Translations under genes and position numbers: made by a program
Notes under the pieces: generated by a model
Databases searched by the model: none
What the model was told of the DNA's origin: nothing
What the model saw: only the letters and a program-made list of their open reading frames with translations
DNA from: Fuscovulum sp.
GTDB taxonomy: Bacteria > Pseudomonadota > Alphaproteobacteria > Rhodobacterales > Rhodobacteraceae
Direction of reading: 5' to 3'
Length of the DNA: 64,000 nt
Assembly: GCA_035192965.1 (NCBI GenBank)
Contig: CP136571.1
Location: 2,066,501-2,130,500 of the forward strand
Shown here: in pieces, positions 35,887 through 44,580 of the stretch
Position numbering within the stretch: position 1 is the first letter of the stretch
Layout: each line of letters opens with the position of its first letter

Positions 35887-36975
35887 ATGCCCGACACGCC
35901 GCCCCCCCGCCTTGTCGCCACCGGACTGAGCCGGTCCTTCGGCGGTGCGCCGGTGGTGAATGACGTGTCGCTGGAAGTGGCGGCAGGGCAGGTGACCTGT
36001 CTCCTCGGCCCATCGGGCTGCGGCAAGTCCACCACGCTGCGGATGATCGCGGGTGTCGAACGCCCCGATACCGGCACCATCCGCATCGACGGGCGCACCG
36101 TCTGCGGCGATGGCGTCCTTGTCCCGCCAGAGTCGCGCTCGGTCGGGCTGATGTTTCAGGATTTCGCCCTGTTCCCGCACCTGACCGTGGCTCAGAACGT
36201 GGCCTTCGGTCTGTCCGGGGACCGCGCGGCCAAGGCGCGGCGGGTGGATGAACTCCTCGACCGCGTCAACCTCTCCGGCTACGGCCCCAAACACCCGCAT
36301 CAGCTTTCGGGTGGCGAACAGCAGCGCGTGGCCCTCGCCCGCGCTTTGGCCCCGCGCCCCAAGGTCATGCTGATGGACGAACCCTTTTCCGGCCTCGACA
36401 ACCGCCTGCGCGACGGCATCCGCGACACCACGCTTGAGGTGCTGAAAGAAGAAGGCACCGCCGTTCTTCTGGTCACCCATGAACCGGATGAGGCAATGCG
36501 CATGGCCGATGAAATCGCCCTGATGCGCGGCGGCCGGATCGTGCAGCGCGGCGCGCCCTACAACATCTACAACGCCCCGGTGGACAAGGCCGCCGCCGCG
36601 TTCTTCAGCGATATCAACGTGATCCGCGGCACCTGCCGCGGCGCGCTGACCGATACGCCCTTTGGCGCCTTCCTCACCCCCGGCTACCCCGACGGGGCCG
36701 AGGTCGAAATCATCATCCGCCCCCAGCACCTGAAGATTGATTTCGACCGGGGTGGTCGCGGCCCCAACCCCACCGCGCAGGACGGTACCCCCGCGCGCGG
36801 CACGCTGCAACGCGCCCGCTATCTGGGCCGCGAAAGCCTTGTCGATTTCCGGATGGACCATGATGGATCAATCCTCACCGCATCCGTCCCCGGCGTCTTT
36901 CTCCCCAAACCCGGCACCGCGCTCTGGCTCATGATCCGCCGTGACCGCTGCTTCGTGTATCCGGCCAGCCGCTGA
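35887..36975 (+). CDS. orphan ABC transporter ATP-binding protein (FbpC/PotA type)
   Basis: A 362-residue importer ATPase with Walker A GPSGCGKSTT, Q-loop MFQDFALFPH, signature LSGGEQQRVALARAL, Walker B MLMDEPFSGLD and H-loop VTHEPDEAMRMAD. A C-terminal TOBE-like region follows (EVEIIIRPQHLKIDF). It resembles ferric-iron (FbpC) or polyamine/sulfate-type ATPases. No permease or binding-protein gene is next to it, so partners must be elsewhere. ATG 35887 is chosen at the domain start. The 3' end overlaps the convergent regulator gene by 47 bases. Confidence 0.88.
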   Translation: MPDTPPPRLVATGLSRSFGGAPVVNDVSLEVAAGQVTCLLGPSGCGKSTTLRMIAGVERPDTGTIRIDGRTVCGDGVLVPPESRSVGLMFQDFALFPHLTVAQNVAFGLSGDRAAKARRVDELLDRVNLSGYGPKHPHQLSGGEQQRVALARALAPRPKVMLMDEPFSGLDNRLRDGIRDTTLEVLKEEGTAVLLVTHEPDEAMRMADEIALMRGGRIVQRGAPYNIYNAPVDKAAAAFFSDINVIRGTCRGALTDTPFGAFLTPGYPDGAEVEIIIRPQHLKIDFDRGGRGPNPTAQDGTPARGTLQRARYLGRESLVDFRMDHDGSILTASVPGVFLPKPGTALWLMIRRDRCFVYPASR

Positions 36976-37645
36976 CGCCAATCTTCGCCCGCCATGCCGC
37001 AAGGTCGCGCCCGACCTCGGGCAGCGCGATCCGCCCTGTCAGAACAACATCCGACATCCGGTCCACGCGAAAAGACCGGAAATCGCTGCGCCCTTCGCAC
37101 CATGCGGCCAGCGTCCAAACCCGCCCCCAGAATTCCAGAACCAAAGGCCGGACAGCCCGCCGACTTTCCCGCCCGCTTTCATCCACATAGGCGATGTCCA
37201 CCACCTCATGCAGCCGGATCGCCCGCCGCAGGGTCGGCAAATGCGCCGCTGCGGCCAAGGCTTCCTCACCTGGAAAAATCCATACCGGAGGGTCGGCATG
37301 GGCCCGCCGCGATTCCGGCAATACCGCCGAAATCTTGGCTGCAAGGCTGGCCGCGGCCCCGGCGAGGCTCGGGTCTGCTCCCACCGCCAGCAAGCGCATC
37401 GCCACTGCCAACGCCTCGGTTTCTTCGTCGGTAAGGGTTAGCGGCGGCAAGGTGATCGGCTCGCGCAAGATATAACCCACGCCCCGCTCTCCTTCGACCG
37501 GAAGGCCGCTGGCAATCAGCGTGGCCATGTCGCGCCAAAGTGTCCGGGTCGAAACCTCCAGCCGTTCGGCCATGTCGCGTGCGGTATGCAGGCGGCCATC
37601 GCGCAAAATCTGGATCAGGTCGAACAATCGGTCGGTGCGGCGCAT
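36929..37645 (-). CDS. YafY-type HTH/WYL transcriptional regulator
   Basis: A 238-residue regulator. The N-terminal winged helix-turn-helix is RLFDLIQILRDGRLHTARDM plus STRTLWRDMATL. The C-terminal WYL domain includes VDIAYVDESGRESRRAVRPL, FWGRVWTLAAWCE and RSFRVDRMSDV. WYL domains bind ligands (nucleotides, ssDNA or small molecules) to control DNA binding. Its first ~75 residues closely match the short regulator at 38093-38449. Its target is unknown; nearby is the monooxygenase-like gene upstream. Confidence 0.88.
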   Translation of the reverse strand: MRRTDRLFDLIQILRDGRLHTARDMAERLEVSTRTLWRDMATLIASGLPVEGERGVGYILREPITLPPLTLTDEETEALAVAMRLLAVGADPSLAGAAASLAAKISAVLPESRRAHADPPVWIFPGEEALAAAAHLPTLRRAIRLHEVVDIAYVDESGRESRRAVRPLVLEFWGRVWTLAAWCEGRSDFRSFRVDRMSDVVLTGRIALPEVGRDLAAWRAKIGVSGWPDTRSSGHGGS

Positions 37646-37677
37646 GGGTCAAAGCGTGGCGGGGCGGGGGGATCGCG

Positions 37678-38013
37678 TCAATCCATCGCAACGATCACGG
37701 CGTCATGCCGCATCGCCACGGTCGCGGGATCGATCATCGCCATGAAGGGGGCAAATTCCGGTGCAGCCATGACGGCTTCGGCTGCCTGATGGGCCGTCGT
37801 CAGGTTCTGCCATTCCACCCAATCGGTCCAGTGCCCATCGTCCGCCTGAACCAACCGTCGCCGGATAAAGCCCGGCGTCGCGCGCAGCAAAGCCTCCGTT
37901 CCCTGCGCCGCATGCGCAAAGGCGGCTGGGTCAGTCCCGGGCATCAGTCGAAAGCTGACCACTTCCGCCACGACTGGTGCGCCGGGGTCAACCTTGGTTG
38001 TTTTCGGGTGCAT
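37678..38013 (-). CDS. small ABM-like (dimeric alpha-beta barrel) protein
   Basis: A 111-residue soluble protein resembling antibiotic-biosynthesis-monooxygenase-type dimeric barrels: VVAEVVSFRLMPGTDPAAFA, LLRATPGFIRRRLVQADDG, WTDWVEWQNLTTAHQAAEAV. No catalytic assignment is possible. ATG 38013 is chosen because GAAGGAGAG precedes it; the frame is open further upstream. A CTGACA-N6-TGTCAG palindrome lies at 38068-38085, about 55 bases upstream, and matches one before the adjacent regulator. Confidence 0.75.
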   Translation of the reverse strand: MHPKTTKVDPGAPVVAEVVSFRLMPGTDPAAFAHAAQGTEALLRATPGFIRRRLVQADDGHWTDWVEWQNLTTAHQAAEAVMAAPEFAPFMAMIDPATVAMRHDAVIVAMD

Positions 38014-38067
38014 GCATCTCTCCTTCTTGAACAGCAGTTTCGATGCCACCTGTCTGGCAGGGCCCAA

Positions 38068-38085
38068 CTGACAACACCCTGTCAG
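38068..38085. promoter_or_regulatory. palindromic operator candidate, upstream of ABM-like gene
   Basis: CTGACA-ACACCC-TGTCAG is an exact 6-bp inverted repeat with a 6-bp spacer. It lies 7 bases after the short regulator's stop codon and 55 bases before the ABM-like start. The identical arms and spacing recur at 38473-38490. A further TGTCA half site follows at 38091-38095, overlapping the regulator stop. Confidence 0.7.
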
Positions 38086-38092
38086 CAACCTG

Positions 38093-38449
38093 TCACCCTG
38101 CTTCTTCAATCCCCGCCTGCGGCATCAGGGTTGCCACCTTGCTCAGCAGCGCGCGCGCAGCCCTTGCGCGGGGGTTGGCCTCGTCCTCGGCCACATGGCG
38201 CAGCCCCTCGACCAGCGCCTCCAGCTCATCCGCCGTCATCAGCGTGGGCGGCAGCATCAGGGGGGACCGCAGGATATATCCCAATCCCCGCTCCCCCTCG
38301 ACCGGCAGGCCCGTGCGCGCCATCACCGCCATGTCACGCCACACCGTGCGTGTGGACACCCCCACCGCCGCCGCCAGTTCCGCCGCCGTATGCAGACGCC
38401 CGTCGCGCATGATCTGGATCAGGTCGTAAAGCCGGTCATCCCGTTTCAT
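38093..38449 (-). CDS. short YafY-type HTH regulator without WYL domain
   Basis: A 118-residue protein nearly identical in pattern to the start of the regulator at 36929-37645 (DRLYDLIQIMRDGRLHTAAE, STRTVWRDMAVMARTGLPVE, GERGLGYILRSP). It stops after a short helical segment (RAARALLSKVATLMPQAG), so the WYL sensor domain is absent. ATG 38449 has a GGAAGGA box at good distance; ATG 38458 sits directly on that box. A CTGACA-N6-TGTCAG palindrome 24 bases upstream suggests autoregulation. Confidence 0.82.
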   Translation of the reverse strand: MKRDDRLYDLIQIMRDGRLHTAAELAAAVGVSTRTVWRDMAVMARTGLPVEGERGLGYILRSPLMLPPTLMTADELEALVEGLRHVAEDEANPRARAARALLSKVATLMPQAGIEEAG

Positions 38450-38472
38450 CGCGGCCATTCCTTCCGGTGCTA

Positions 38473-38490
38473 CTGACAAAATACTGTCAG
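38473..38490. promoter_or_regulatory. palindromic operator candidate, upstream of short regulator
   Basis: CTGACA-AAATAC-TGTCAG, extendable by one base to ACTGACA/TGTCAGT (38472-38491). The arms and 6-bp spacer are the same as at 38068-38085. It lies 24 bases before the regulator's ATG, where a repressor would block transcription. Confidence 0.72.
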
Positions 38491-38567
38491 TTGATCGCAA
38501 ACGAAACCCCATTCCCCTTTGAAGCGGGCGAAAAGCAGGCCTAAACATCACCTTCAGAACGGGGATC

Positions 38568-38584
38568 GGGCCAACCCTTGGCCC
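38568..38584 (+). other. hairpin upstream of tatA ribosome site
   Basis: GGGCCAA-CCC-TTGGCCC is a perfect 7-bp stem with a 3-base loop, ending 7 bases before the GGAG box of tatA. It could act as a leader structure or a weak terminator from upstream. No T tract follows. Confidence 0.4.
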
Positions 38585-38602
38585 TTACGGATGGAGCTGA
38601 CC

Positions 38603-38860
38603 ATGTTCAACAATATCGGCCCGATGGGCCTGATCCTGATCGCAATCGTCGTGCTGGTGCTCTTTGGGCGCGGCAAGGTGTCGTCGCTGATGGGCGAAGT
38701 CGGCAAGGGCATCACGGCCTTCAAGAAGGGCGTGAATGACGGCAAAGCCGAGCTGGACGGCGAGGCCGCCGAAGGCGCGCGCGACGTCACCCCCGCCGCT
38801 GCGCCTGCCGCAGCGCCGGTTGCCGCCTCTGCCCCTCTGGCGGACAAGGACAAGGTCTGA
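38603..38860 (+). CDS. tatA: twin-arginine translocase subunit TatA
   Basis: TatA oligomerises to form the pore for folded Tat substrates. The 85-residue protein has one N-terminal membrane helix ([20 protein letters not shown]) with the FGRGK hinge, an amphipathic helix ([20 protein letters not shown]) and an Ala/Pro-rich tail. ATG 38603 is 7 bases after GGAG. It starts the plus-strand tatABC operon. Confidence 0.95.
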   Translation: MFNNIGPMGLILIAIVVLVLFGRGKVSSLMGEVGKGITAFKKGVNDGKAELDGEAAEGARDVTPAAAPAAAPVAASAPLADKDKV

Positions 38861-38895
38861 TCCCGGACCCCCGCGAATAGGACGGAGAGACAGGC

Positions 38896-39534
38896 ATGGA
38901 ATTCGGCTGGGCGGAGCTTCTGGTCATCGGGGTTGTGGCGCTGATCGTGATCGGCCCCAAGGACTTGCCGGAGATGTTCCGCACCCTTGGCCGCTTCACC
39001 GCCAAGGCACGTGGCATGGCGCGCGACTTTAGCCGCGCCATGGAACAGGCCGCCAAGGAGACGGGCGTCGACGAAGTGGCGAGTGACCTGAAAAAGGTCA
39101 CGTCGCCCAAGGCGATGGGTCTGGACGCCATGAAAGGCGCCGCAGATCGCTTTGAAAAATGGGACCCGCTGAAGAACGCGGCGAAACCCACCAGCCCGCC
39201 CCCCGCGCGCCCCCTGACCCCGCCACCCATGCCGCCGACGCCGCCTGCGGCCACGCCCGCCCCGGTTGCAGCCGCAGTGGCCGCGCCCGAACCTACGATC
39301 ATGGGACCTGCCACTGCCGCACTTGCCGAACAGCAGGCGCAACGCAAGGCCATTGCTGCCGAAGCTGCCGAAAAGCTCCGCGCCGTGGGCAAACCCGCCG
39401 CGGCCACAAAGCCTGCCGCAGCAGCGCCCGCGAAACCCGCAAAAACGGCCGCCGCCCCGGCCCCAGAGCCCGCTGCCAAGCCTGCCCGCAAGAAAGCCCC
39501 GGCCAAAGCTGTCGCAAAACCGGGCGAGGAATGA
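38896..39534 (+). CDS. tatB: twin-arginine translocase subunit TatB
   Basis: TatB pairs with TatC to recognise twin-arginine signal peptides. The 212-residue protein starts [20 protein letters not shown] followed by the conserved [15 protein letters not shown] long amphipathic helix follows, then an Ala/Pro/Lys-rich tail from about residue 95. A 35-bp gap separates it from tatA, and it ends one base before the tatC ATG. Confidence 0.95.
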   Translation: MEFGWAELLVIGVVALIVIGPKDLPEMFRTLGRFTAKARGMARDFSRAMEQAAKETGVDEVASDLKKVTSPKAMGLDAMKGAADRFEKWDPLKNAAKPTSPPPARPLTPPPMPPTPPAATPAPVAAAVAAPEPTIMGPATAALAEQQAQRKAIAAEAAEKLRAVGKPAAATKPAAAAPAKPAKTAAAPAPEPAAKPARKKAPAKAVAKPGEE

Positions 39535-39535
39535 C

Positions 39536-40402
39536 ATGACCGCCAAGGAAGACATCGACGACAGCTCGGCCCCGCTGATCGAACATCTGGCCGAACTCAG
39601 GAACCGCATCCTCTATTCGCTGGCAGCCTTCATTGTGGCGATGGTGATTTGTTTCACCGTCTGGAATCCCATCTTCAACTTCCTGACCCACCCGATTTGC
39701 GACGCCCTGGCCGAACGCCAACAGGATTGCGGCCTTGTGCTGATCAAGTTGCAAGAAGGGTTCTTCGTCGCGGTCCGCATCTCGGTACTCGGCGGCTTTG
39801 CGCTGTCCTTCCCGATCATCGCCTTCCAGATGTGGCGCTTTGTGGCACCGGGCCTCTACCGCACGGAAAAGCAGGCTTTCCTGCCTTTCCTTCTCGCCTC
39901 ACCGATCATGTTCTTCATCGGCGCGGCTTTCGCCTATTACATCGTTCTGCCGATGGCCTTCGATTTCTTCCTGAACTTCCAGCAGAACTTCGGTGGCGAC
40001 GTGGTCACGGGCGAATTGGCCACCGATGCCCCGGCTGGTATCGTCTTCCAAGGGTCGATGGAACAATACCTCTCGCTCACCACAAGTTTCGTTCTGGCCT
40101 TTGGCCTGTGCTTCCAGCTTCCGGTGCTGCTCACACTGATGGGCAAGGCGGGGCTCGTCACATCGCGCGGCCTTGCCGCGATGCGCAGATATGCCATCGT
40201 CCTTATCCTCGTTGTGGCGGCCATCGTCACGCCCCCCGATGTGATGTCGCAAATCCTGATGTTCTCTGCGATCTACCCGCTTTACGAAGTCTCCATCTTC
40301 CTGATCCGCCGCATCGAAAAACAGCGTGAGGCGCGGATGCGTGCCGATGGCACCTGGATCGACGAGGATGAAGACGAAACAGAACCCGCGACCAAGGCAT
40401 GA
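39536..40402 (+). CDS. tatC: twin-arginine translocase subunit TatC
   Basis: TatC is the six-helix receptor of the Tat system. The 288-residue protein has [20 protein letters not shown] at the N-terminus, [20 protein letters not shown] with the conserved first-loop residues, and the late helix region [20 protein letters not shown]. The C-terminus is acidic (DEDEDETEP). Its stop overlaps the DUF815 gene as ATGA. Confidence 0.97.
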   Translation: MTAKEDIDDSSAPLIEHLAELRNRILYSLAAFIVAMVICFTVWNPIFNFLTHPICDALAERQQDCGLVLIKLQEGFFVAVRISVLGGFALSFPIIAFQMWRFVAPGLYRTEKQAFLPFLLASPIMFFIGAAFAYYIVLPMAFDFFLNFQQNFGGDVVTGELATDAPAGIVFQGSMEQYLSLTTSFVLAFGLCFQLPVLLTLMGKAGLVTSRGLAAMRRYAIVLILVVAAIVTPPDVMSQILMFSAIYPLYEVSIFLIRRIEKQREARMRADGTWIDEDEDETEPATKA

Positions 40403-41238
40403 CCGACGAACTTCTCGCCCGCATTGCCGCCGCACTGGAACGGATGGCACCGGCGCCAATGCCCGCGCCGGATTTCGGGGCCGAGGCCTTTGCCTGGCAC
40501 ACCGATCCTGACAGGTTGGAGCCCGTCCGCCGCGTGTCACGCGTGGACATCGGTCTGCTGATCGGCGTCAACCGATCGCGCGATACGCTCTTGGAAAACA
40601 CCCGCCACTTCGCGGCGGGGCTGCCGGCCAACAATGCGCTCCTTTGGGGCGCGCGGGGCATGGGGAAATCCTCGTTGGTCAAGGCGGTTCACGCCGCGAT
40701 CCGGGCCGAAGGGCATGATCTGAAGATCGTGGAACTCTCCCGCGAAGACCTGCCCTCTGTCAGCCGCCTGCTGGCCCATCTGCGCGCCGCCGCGCCCCTG
40801 CGCTTCATCCTGTTCTGCGATGACCTGTCCTTCAGCCATGATGACCAACATTACAAAAGCCTGAAGGCCGTGCTGGACGGCGGCATCGAAGGCCGCCCCG
40901 ACAATGTGCTTTTCTACGCCACCTCGAACCGCCGTCACCTGATGCCGCGCGACATGATCGAAAACGAACGTTCTTCTGCGATCAACCCGTCCGAGGCGGT
41001 GGAAGAAAAGGTTTCGCTCTCCGACAGGTTCGGTCTTTGGCTGGGCTTTCATCCCTGTTCGCAGGATGACTACCTCGACATGATCCGCGGCTATTGTGCC
41101 GCCCATGGCGTAACCATCCCAGAAGACCGTCTCTGGGCCGAAGCCATTGAATGGCAGGCCACGCGCGGCGGGCGGTCGGGAAGGGTGGCATGGCAATTCT
41201 TCTGTGATCTTGCCGCCCGCGAAGGTATCCGGATCTGA
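40399..41238 (+). CDS. DUF815-family AAA+ ATPase
   Basis: A 279-residue P-loop protein with Walker [14 protein letters not shown] at residues 84-91 and Walker [13 protein letters not shown], then a sensor-like region [15 protein letters not shown]. These are features of DUF815, an uncharacterised AAA+ family. The segment [20 protein letters not shown] is also typical. It is translationally coupled to tatC; whether it assists export is unknown. A GC-rich hairpin follows the stop. Confidence 0.88.
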   Translation: MTDELLARIAAALERMAPAPMPAPDFGAEAFAWHTDPDRLEPVRRVSRVDIGLLIGVNRSRDTLLENTRHFAAGLPANNALLWGARGMGKSSLVKAVHAAIRAEGHDLKIVELSREDLPSVSRLLAHLRAAAPLRFILFCDDLSFSHDDQHYKSLKAVLDGGIEGRPDNVLFYATSNRRHLMPRDMIENERSSAINPSEAVEEKVSLSDRFGLWLGFHPCSQDDYLDMIRGYCAAHGVTIPEDRLWAEAIEWQATRGGRSGRVAWQFFCDLAAREGIRI

Positions 41239-41249
41239 CGGCTGGCGCG

Positions 41250-41274
41250 GCCCGGCCCTTGCGCAAGGCCGGGC
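41250..41274 (+). terminator. GC-rich hairpin after the tat/DUF815 operon
   Basis: A strong imperfect inverted repeat, GCCCGGCC-C-TTGC on the left and GCAA-GGCCGGGC on the right with one bulged base, lies 11 bases after the stop. No T run follows, so termination is uncertain. It could be a Rho-linked or stabilising structure. Confidence 0.45.
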
Positions 41275-41314
41275 TCTGCCCTATTTAAGCGCTTCTCTTC
41301 GCCAAACGGCCCCC

Positions 41315-42589
41315 ATGCTGACCGAGATCCTCATCGTCGTTGCCCTGATCCTGCTGAACGGGGTCTTGGCCATGTCCGAACTTGCCATCGTTTCGGCCCG
41401 CCCCGCCCGCCTCAAATCGCTCGAAGGCAAATCCATCGGTGCCGGTGCCGCCCTGCGGCTGGCCGAAGACCCCGGTCGCTTCCTATCGACGGTCCAGATC
41501 GGCATCACCGCAGTCGGCGTTCTGTCAGGCGCCTTTTCCGGTGCCACACTCGGCGCGCGTTTGTCGGGTTGGCTGGTGGGGCAGGGCATGTCAGCCGACC
41601 TTGCCTCTACCCTTGGCGTCGGTGGTGTGGTCATGGTGCTGACCTATCTGTCGCTGATCATCGGCGAACTCGTCCCCAAACAGCTTGCCCTCCGCAATCC
41701 CGAAGCGGTCGCCATCCGCATGGCCCCGGCGATGCTCTTGCTGTCGCGTGTCGCAGCCCCTGTCGTCTGGCTTTTGGATCGGTCGGGCAAGCTGATCCTG
41801 CGCCTGCTGGGCGCCTCGGGCGATGGCGGCGGAAAGGTGACCGAAGAAGAGGTGCACACCCTTCTGACCGAGGCCCGCGCCGAAGGTCTGATCGAACATG
41901 AAGAACGCGAGATGCTCGCCGGCGTCATGCGTCTGGCCGACCGCACCGCCCGCGCCCTGATGACCCCCCGGCATGAGGTCCATATGCTGGACCTCCACGC
42001 CACGCCCGCCGAAACCGTCGCCGCGATGCGCCGCATAGGCCGCCCCCGCATGCCCGTCCGCAACGCGGAAACCGATGAGGTGGTGGGCATCATAACCCTT
42101 GCCGATGCTTTTGATGCGCTGTCCCGCCGCCAAAGCCTCGATCCCCAGCGCCTGCTGCGCGAAGTGCCGGTCGTGTCGGACAAGGCCGATGCTCTGGACG
42201 TGATGGAAATTCTGCGCGGCTCTGCGCACCATCTGGCACTGGTCTATGATGAATACGGCCATTTCGAAGGGATCATCACCTCGGGCGATATCCTTGAGGC
42301 GATCACCGGCACCGTGGCCATCCAGTCCGACGAAGAACCCGCCTTGCTGGAACGCGAAGACGGCAGTCTGCTGGTCTCCGGCTGGATGCCCGCCGATGAA
42401 TTCTGCGACAGGCTGGGTATCCCCCGCGAACTGGCAGGGGGGTATGAAACCGTGGCAGGGTTGATCCTGAACCTGTTCGGCCGCATTCCCACATTGGGCG
42501 AGGCGACGGCAGCCGAAGGTTTCCGCTTTGAAATCATCGATCTGGATGATCGCCGGATCGACAAGCTGCTGGTCAGCCGGATCGGCTGA
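41315..42589 (+). CDS. CorC/HlyC-type CNNM + CBS membrane protein
   Basis: A 424-residue member of the hemolysin/CorC group. Order: a CNNM (DUF21) membrane domain (LIVVALILLNGVLAMSELAI, LSLIIGELVPKQLALRNPEA), a CBS pair (MTPRHEVHMLDLHATPAET to LVYDEYGHFEGIITSGDILE) and a C-terminal transporter-associated domain (GSLLVSGWMPADEFCDRLG). Such proteins are linked to Mg2+/Co2+ efflux; a hemolysin role is historical. ATG 41315 starts the membrane domain. Confidence 0.92.
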   Translation: MLTEILIVVALILLNGVLAMSELAIVSARPARLKSLEGKSIGAGAALRLAEDPGRFLSTVQIGITAVGVLSGAFSGATLGARLSGWLVGQGMSADLASTLGVGGVVMVLTYLSLIIGELVPKQLALRNPEAVAIRMAPAMLLLSRVAAPVVWLLDRSGKLILRLLGASGDGGGKVTEEEVHTLLTEARAEGLIEHEEREMLAGVMRLADRTARALMTPRHEVHMLDLHATPAETVAAMRRIGRPRMPVRNAETDEVVGIITLADAFDALSRRQSLDPQRLLREVPVVSDKADALDVMEILRGSAHHLALVYDEYGHFEGIITSGDILEAITGTVAIQSDEEPALLEREDGSLLVSGWMPADEFCDRLGIPRELAGGYETVAGLILNLFGRIPTLGEATAAEGFRFEIIDLDDRRIDKLLVSRIG

Positions 42590-42601
42590 CCGCCCGCTTA
42601 A

Positions 42602-42630
42602 GGCCCGGCTTACTACAGGCCCGACTTACT
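42602..42630. repeat. short tandem repeat at the 3' end of the LysM gene
   Basis: GGCCCGGCTTACT (42602-42614) is followed by GGCCCGACTTACT (42618-42630) at a 16-bp period with one mismatch. The second copy spans the stop codon of the minus-strand LysM/LytM gene. It looks like a local duplication. Confidence 0.55.
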
Positions 42631-43861
42631 TCAAGAACGGCATCGGATCGGTGCTCGCCGCACCGCGCCGCACCTCGAAATGCAGGAAGGACGGGTTGCC
42701 CGACCGTACATTTGCGATGGTCTGGCCCTTGGTGACCTTGTCGCCCTTCTTGACCGTAATCCCGGCCACGCCCGCATAAACCGTCAGCAATCCGCCCTCG
42801 TGACGGATCACGATGATCGGCGTCTGCGCCGTGTCCTGCGTGATGGCGGCCACGGTTCCCGCCGCTGCCGCCATCACCGGGGCCCCGGCCGGGGCAGCAA
42901 TGTCGATGCCTTCGTTCTTGGGCGGGGCATAGCCGCGGATGATATTGCCATTCGCCGGCATCGCGAATTGCGCCGCCGAAGCGCTGGTCCGGGTTTCGCC
43001 CAGATCGGGCGATGCGGGCACATCCTTGGCGGCCTCTGCTGCGGGCTTCGTCTCCTCATCCGGCAGCGGCTTGGCGGCCGATGGCGGTTCGGGCGTGGGC
43101 GATCCGGCACCGGGCGGGGTCACCACTTCCACAGGCCGCTCGGGCGGTTGCCCGGTCGGTGTGGGGATCATCAGATACTGGCCCTCACGCACTTCCAACT
43201 GCGGGCCAAGCCCGTTCCAATCGGCCAAAGCGCGGGCTGATACGTTATAGGTCCGCGCAATGGAAAACGCCGTTTCGCCACGCTTCACCTGATGCCGCGT
43301 CGGAGCCATGGCGCCAAGGGCGCTGTCGTTCGAGGCTGCCGCCACCGGCTGGCTCGTGGCGGTGTTGTCCACCCGGTCCAGCGCCGTGGTCGCGATGCTG
43401 GTCACACTGACCGCGCCTCCCCCGGCCGATGGCAACGGAGCCGCGGCCACCGTGCCGCCCCCGATCACCGCGCCCGCGCTTGTGCCGCCACCCGCCGCCG
43501 CCACCCGGCGCGGCAGGGCCAGCACTTCACCATCCCGCAGGGGCGCTTCGGCCTGAATGGCGTTGTAGTTTGCCAGTTCCGCCGGGTTGATCCCGATCCG
43601 TGCCGCGACACTGCTCACGGTATCCCCGCGCCGCGCCACTGCCACCTGATAGCCCGGATAGCTGATCACCCCGTTCGCATCCGGCATCGGCCGCGCCGCC
43701 GTGGCCTGCCGTGCCGCCTCTGTGGTGTCCAGCGTGCTGCCACCGCCCCGGAAATCCCAGTCTAGTTCCGACATCATCCCCGGCTGCCCGCCCGTGCAGG
43801 CCGCAAGGGCAAGGACCGAGGTCAATCCAAGGGCGCGCATCGTCAGGGGTGCGAAGGTCAT
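42626..43861 (-). CDS. NlpD-like LysM / degenerate LytM (M23) lipoprotein
   Basis: A 411-residue envelope lipoprotein with lipobox LAAC (Cys22). LysM domain 1 is at about 71-115 (VARRGDTVSSVAARIGINPA). LysM domain 2 is at about 188-235 (VKRGETAFSIARTYNVSARA). The C-terminal M23/LytM domain has NEGIDIAAPAGAPV and SFLHFEVRRG. The zinc ligands of active M23 enzymes (His before GID, the first His of HLH) are replaced by Glu/Asn and Phe, so it is probably an amidase activator like NlpD/EnvC. The surE-pcm-nlpD order supports this. Confidence 0.9.
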   Translation of the reverse strand: MTFAPLTMRALGLTSVLALAACTGGQPGMMSELDWDFRGGGSTLDTTEAARQATAARPMPDANGVISYPGYQVAVARRGDTVSSVAARIGINPAELANYNAIQAEAPLRDGEVLALPRRVAAAGGGTSAGAVIGGGTVAAAPLPSAGGGAVSVTSIATTALDRVDNTATSQPVAAASNDSALGAMAPTRHQVKRGETAFSIARTYNVSARALADWNGLGPQLEVREGQYLMIPTPTGQPPERPVEVVTPPGAGSPTPEPPSAAKPLPDEETKPAAEAAKDVPASPDLGETRTSASAAQFAMPANGNIIRGYAPPKNEGIDIAAPAGAPVMAAAAGTVAAITQDTAQTPIIVIRHEGGLLTVYAGVAGITVKKGDKVTKGQTIANVRSGNPSFLHFEVRRGAASTDPMPFLK

Positions 43862-43911
43862 GCTCTGTCTCTCTGCCGTCGTTCGGGTTGAAACCCCGAA
43901 GCCATTTCCAG

Positions 43912-44580
43912 TCATTCGGTCCCAAGCCCCTCGACCAGCGGCACGAAACGCACCGGTCGCAGCTCGTCATAATCAAATCCGCTGTCAGTGCGCGTCACCT
44001 TGATCAGGCTCTGCACAGTATCCGACTGCCCAACAGGCAATACCATGATACCGCCGGTTTTCAATTGCGCCAATAGGGGGCCTGGGGGGTCTTCGGCGGC
44101 TGCTGTCACGATGATGCGATCAAACGGCGCCTGATCGGGCAGTCCAAAGCTGCCATCCCCCGTGATCGCGGTGATATTGGTCAGATCCAGCGCGCGGAAC
44201 ACCTCATCCGCCGCCCGCACCAGCCGCCGGTGACGGTCCACCGTATAGACCCGCCGCGCCAGCTGGCTCAGGATCGCGGCCTGATAGCCCGACCCGGTTC
44301 CCACCTCCAGCACCTTGTCGCGCGGCTGCACGGCCAGGGCCTGCGTCATGATCCCCACGATGCTGGGCTGGCTGATCGTCTGGCCGCAGGCGATGGGCAG
44401 CGGCATGTCCTCATAGGCGCGCTCGGCGAACAGCCCGCGCACGAAATGCCCCCGGTCGATCACCTCCATCGCCGAAAGCACCCGGCTGTCGGTCACCCCC
44501 CGGGATCGCAAGGCATACAGAAAACGCATCTTCCGTTCGGCGGCGGACCCATCCTCGTCAAAGCCCGCCCCTTCCGTCAT
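43912..44580 (-). CDS. pcm: protein-L-isoaspartate O-methyltransferase
   Basis: Pcm methylates isoaspartyl residues in aged proteins using SAM so they can return to Asp. The 222-residue protein has [23 protein letters not shown] motif [20 protein letters not shown] and [20 protein letters not shown]. It overlaps surE as ATGA upstream and is followed by the NlpD-like gene 50 bases on. surE-pcm-nlpD is a widely conserved stationary-phase survival cluster. Confidence 0.95.
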   Translation of the reverse strand: MTEGAGFDEDGSAAERKMRFLYALRSRGVTDSRVLSAMEVIDRGHFVRGLFAERAYEDMPLPIACGQTISQPSIVGIMTQALAVQPRDKVLEVGTGSGYQAAILSQLARRVYTVDRHRRLVRAADEVFRALDLTNITAITGDGSFGLPDQAPFDRIIVTAAAEDPPGPLLAQLKTGGIMVLPVGQSDTVQSLIKVTRTDSGFDYDELRPVRFVPLVEGLGTE

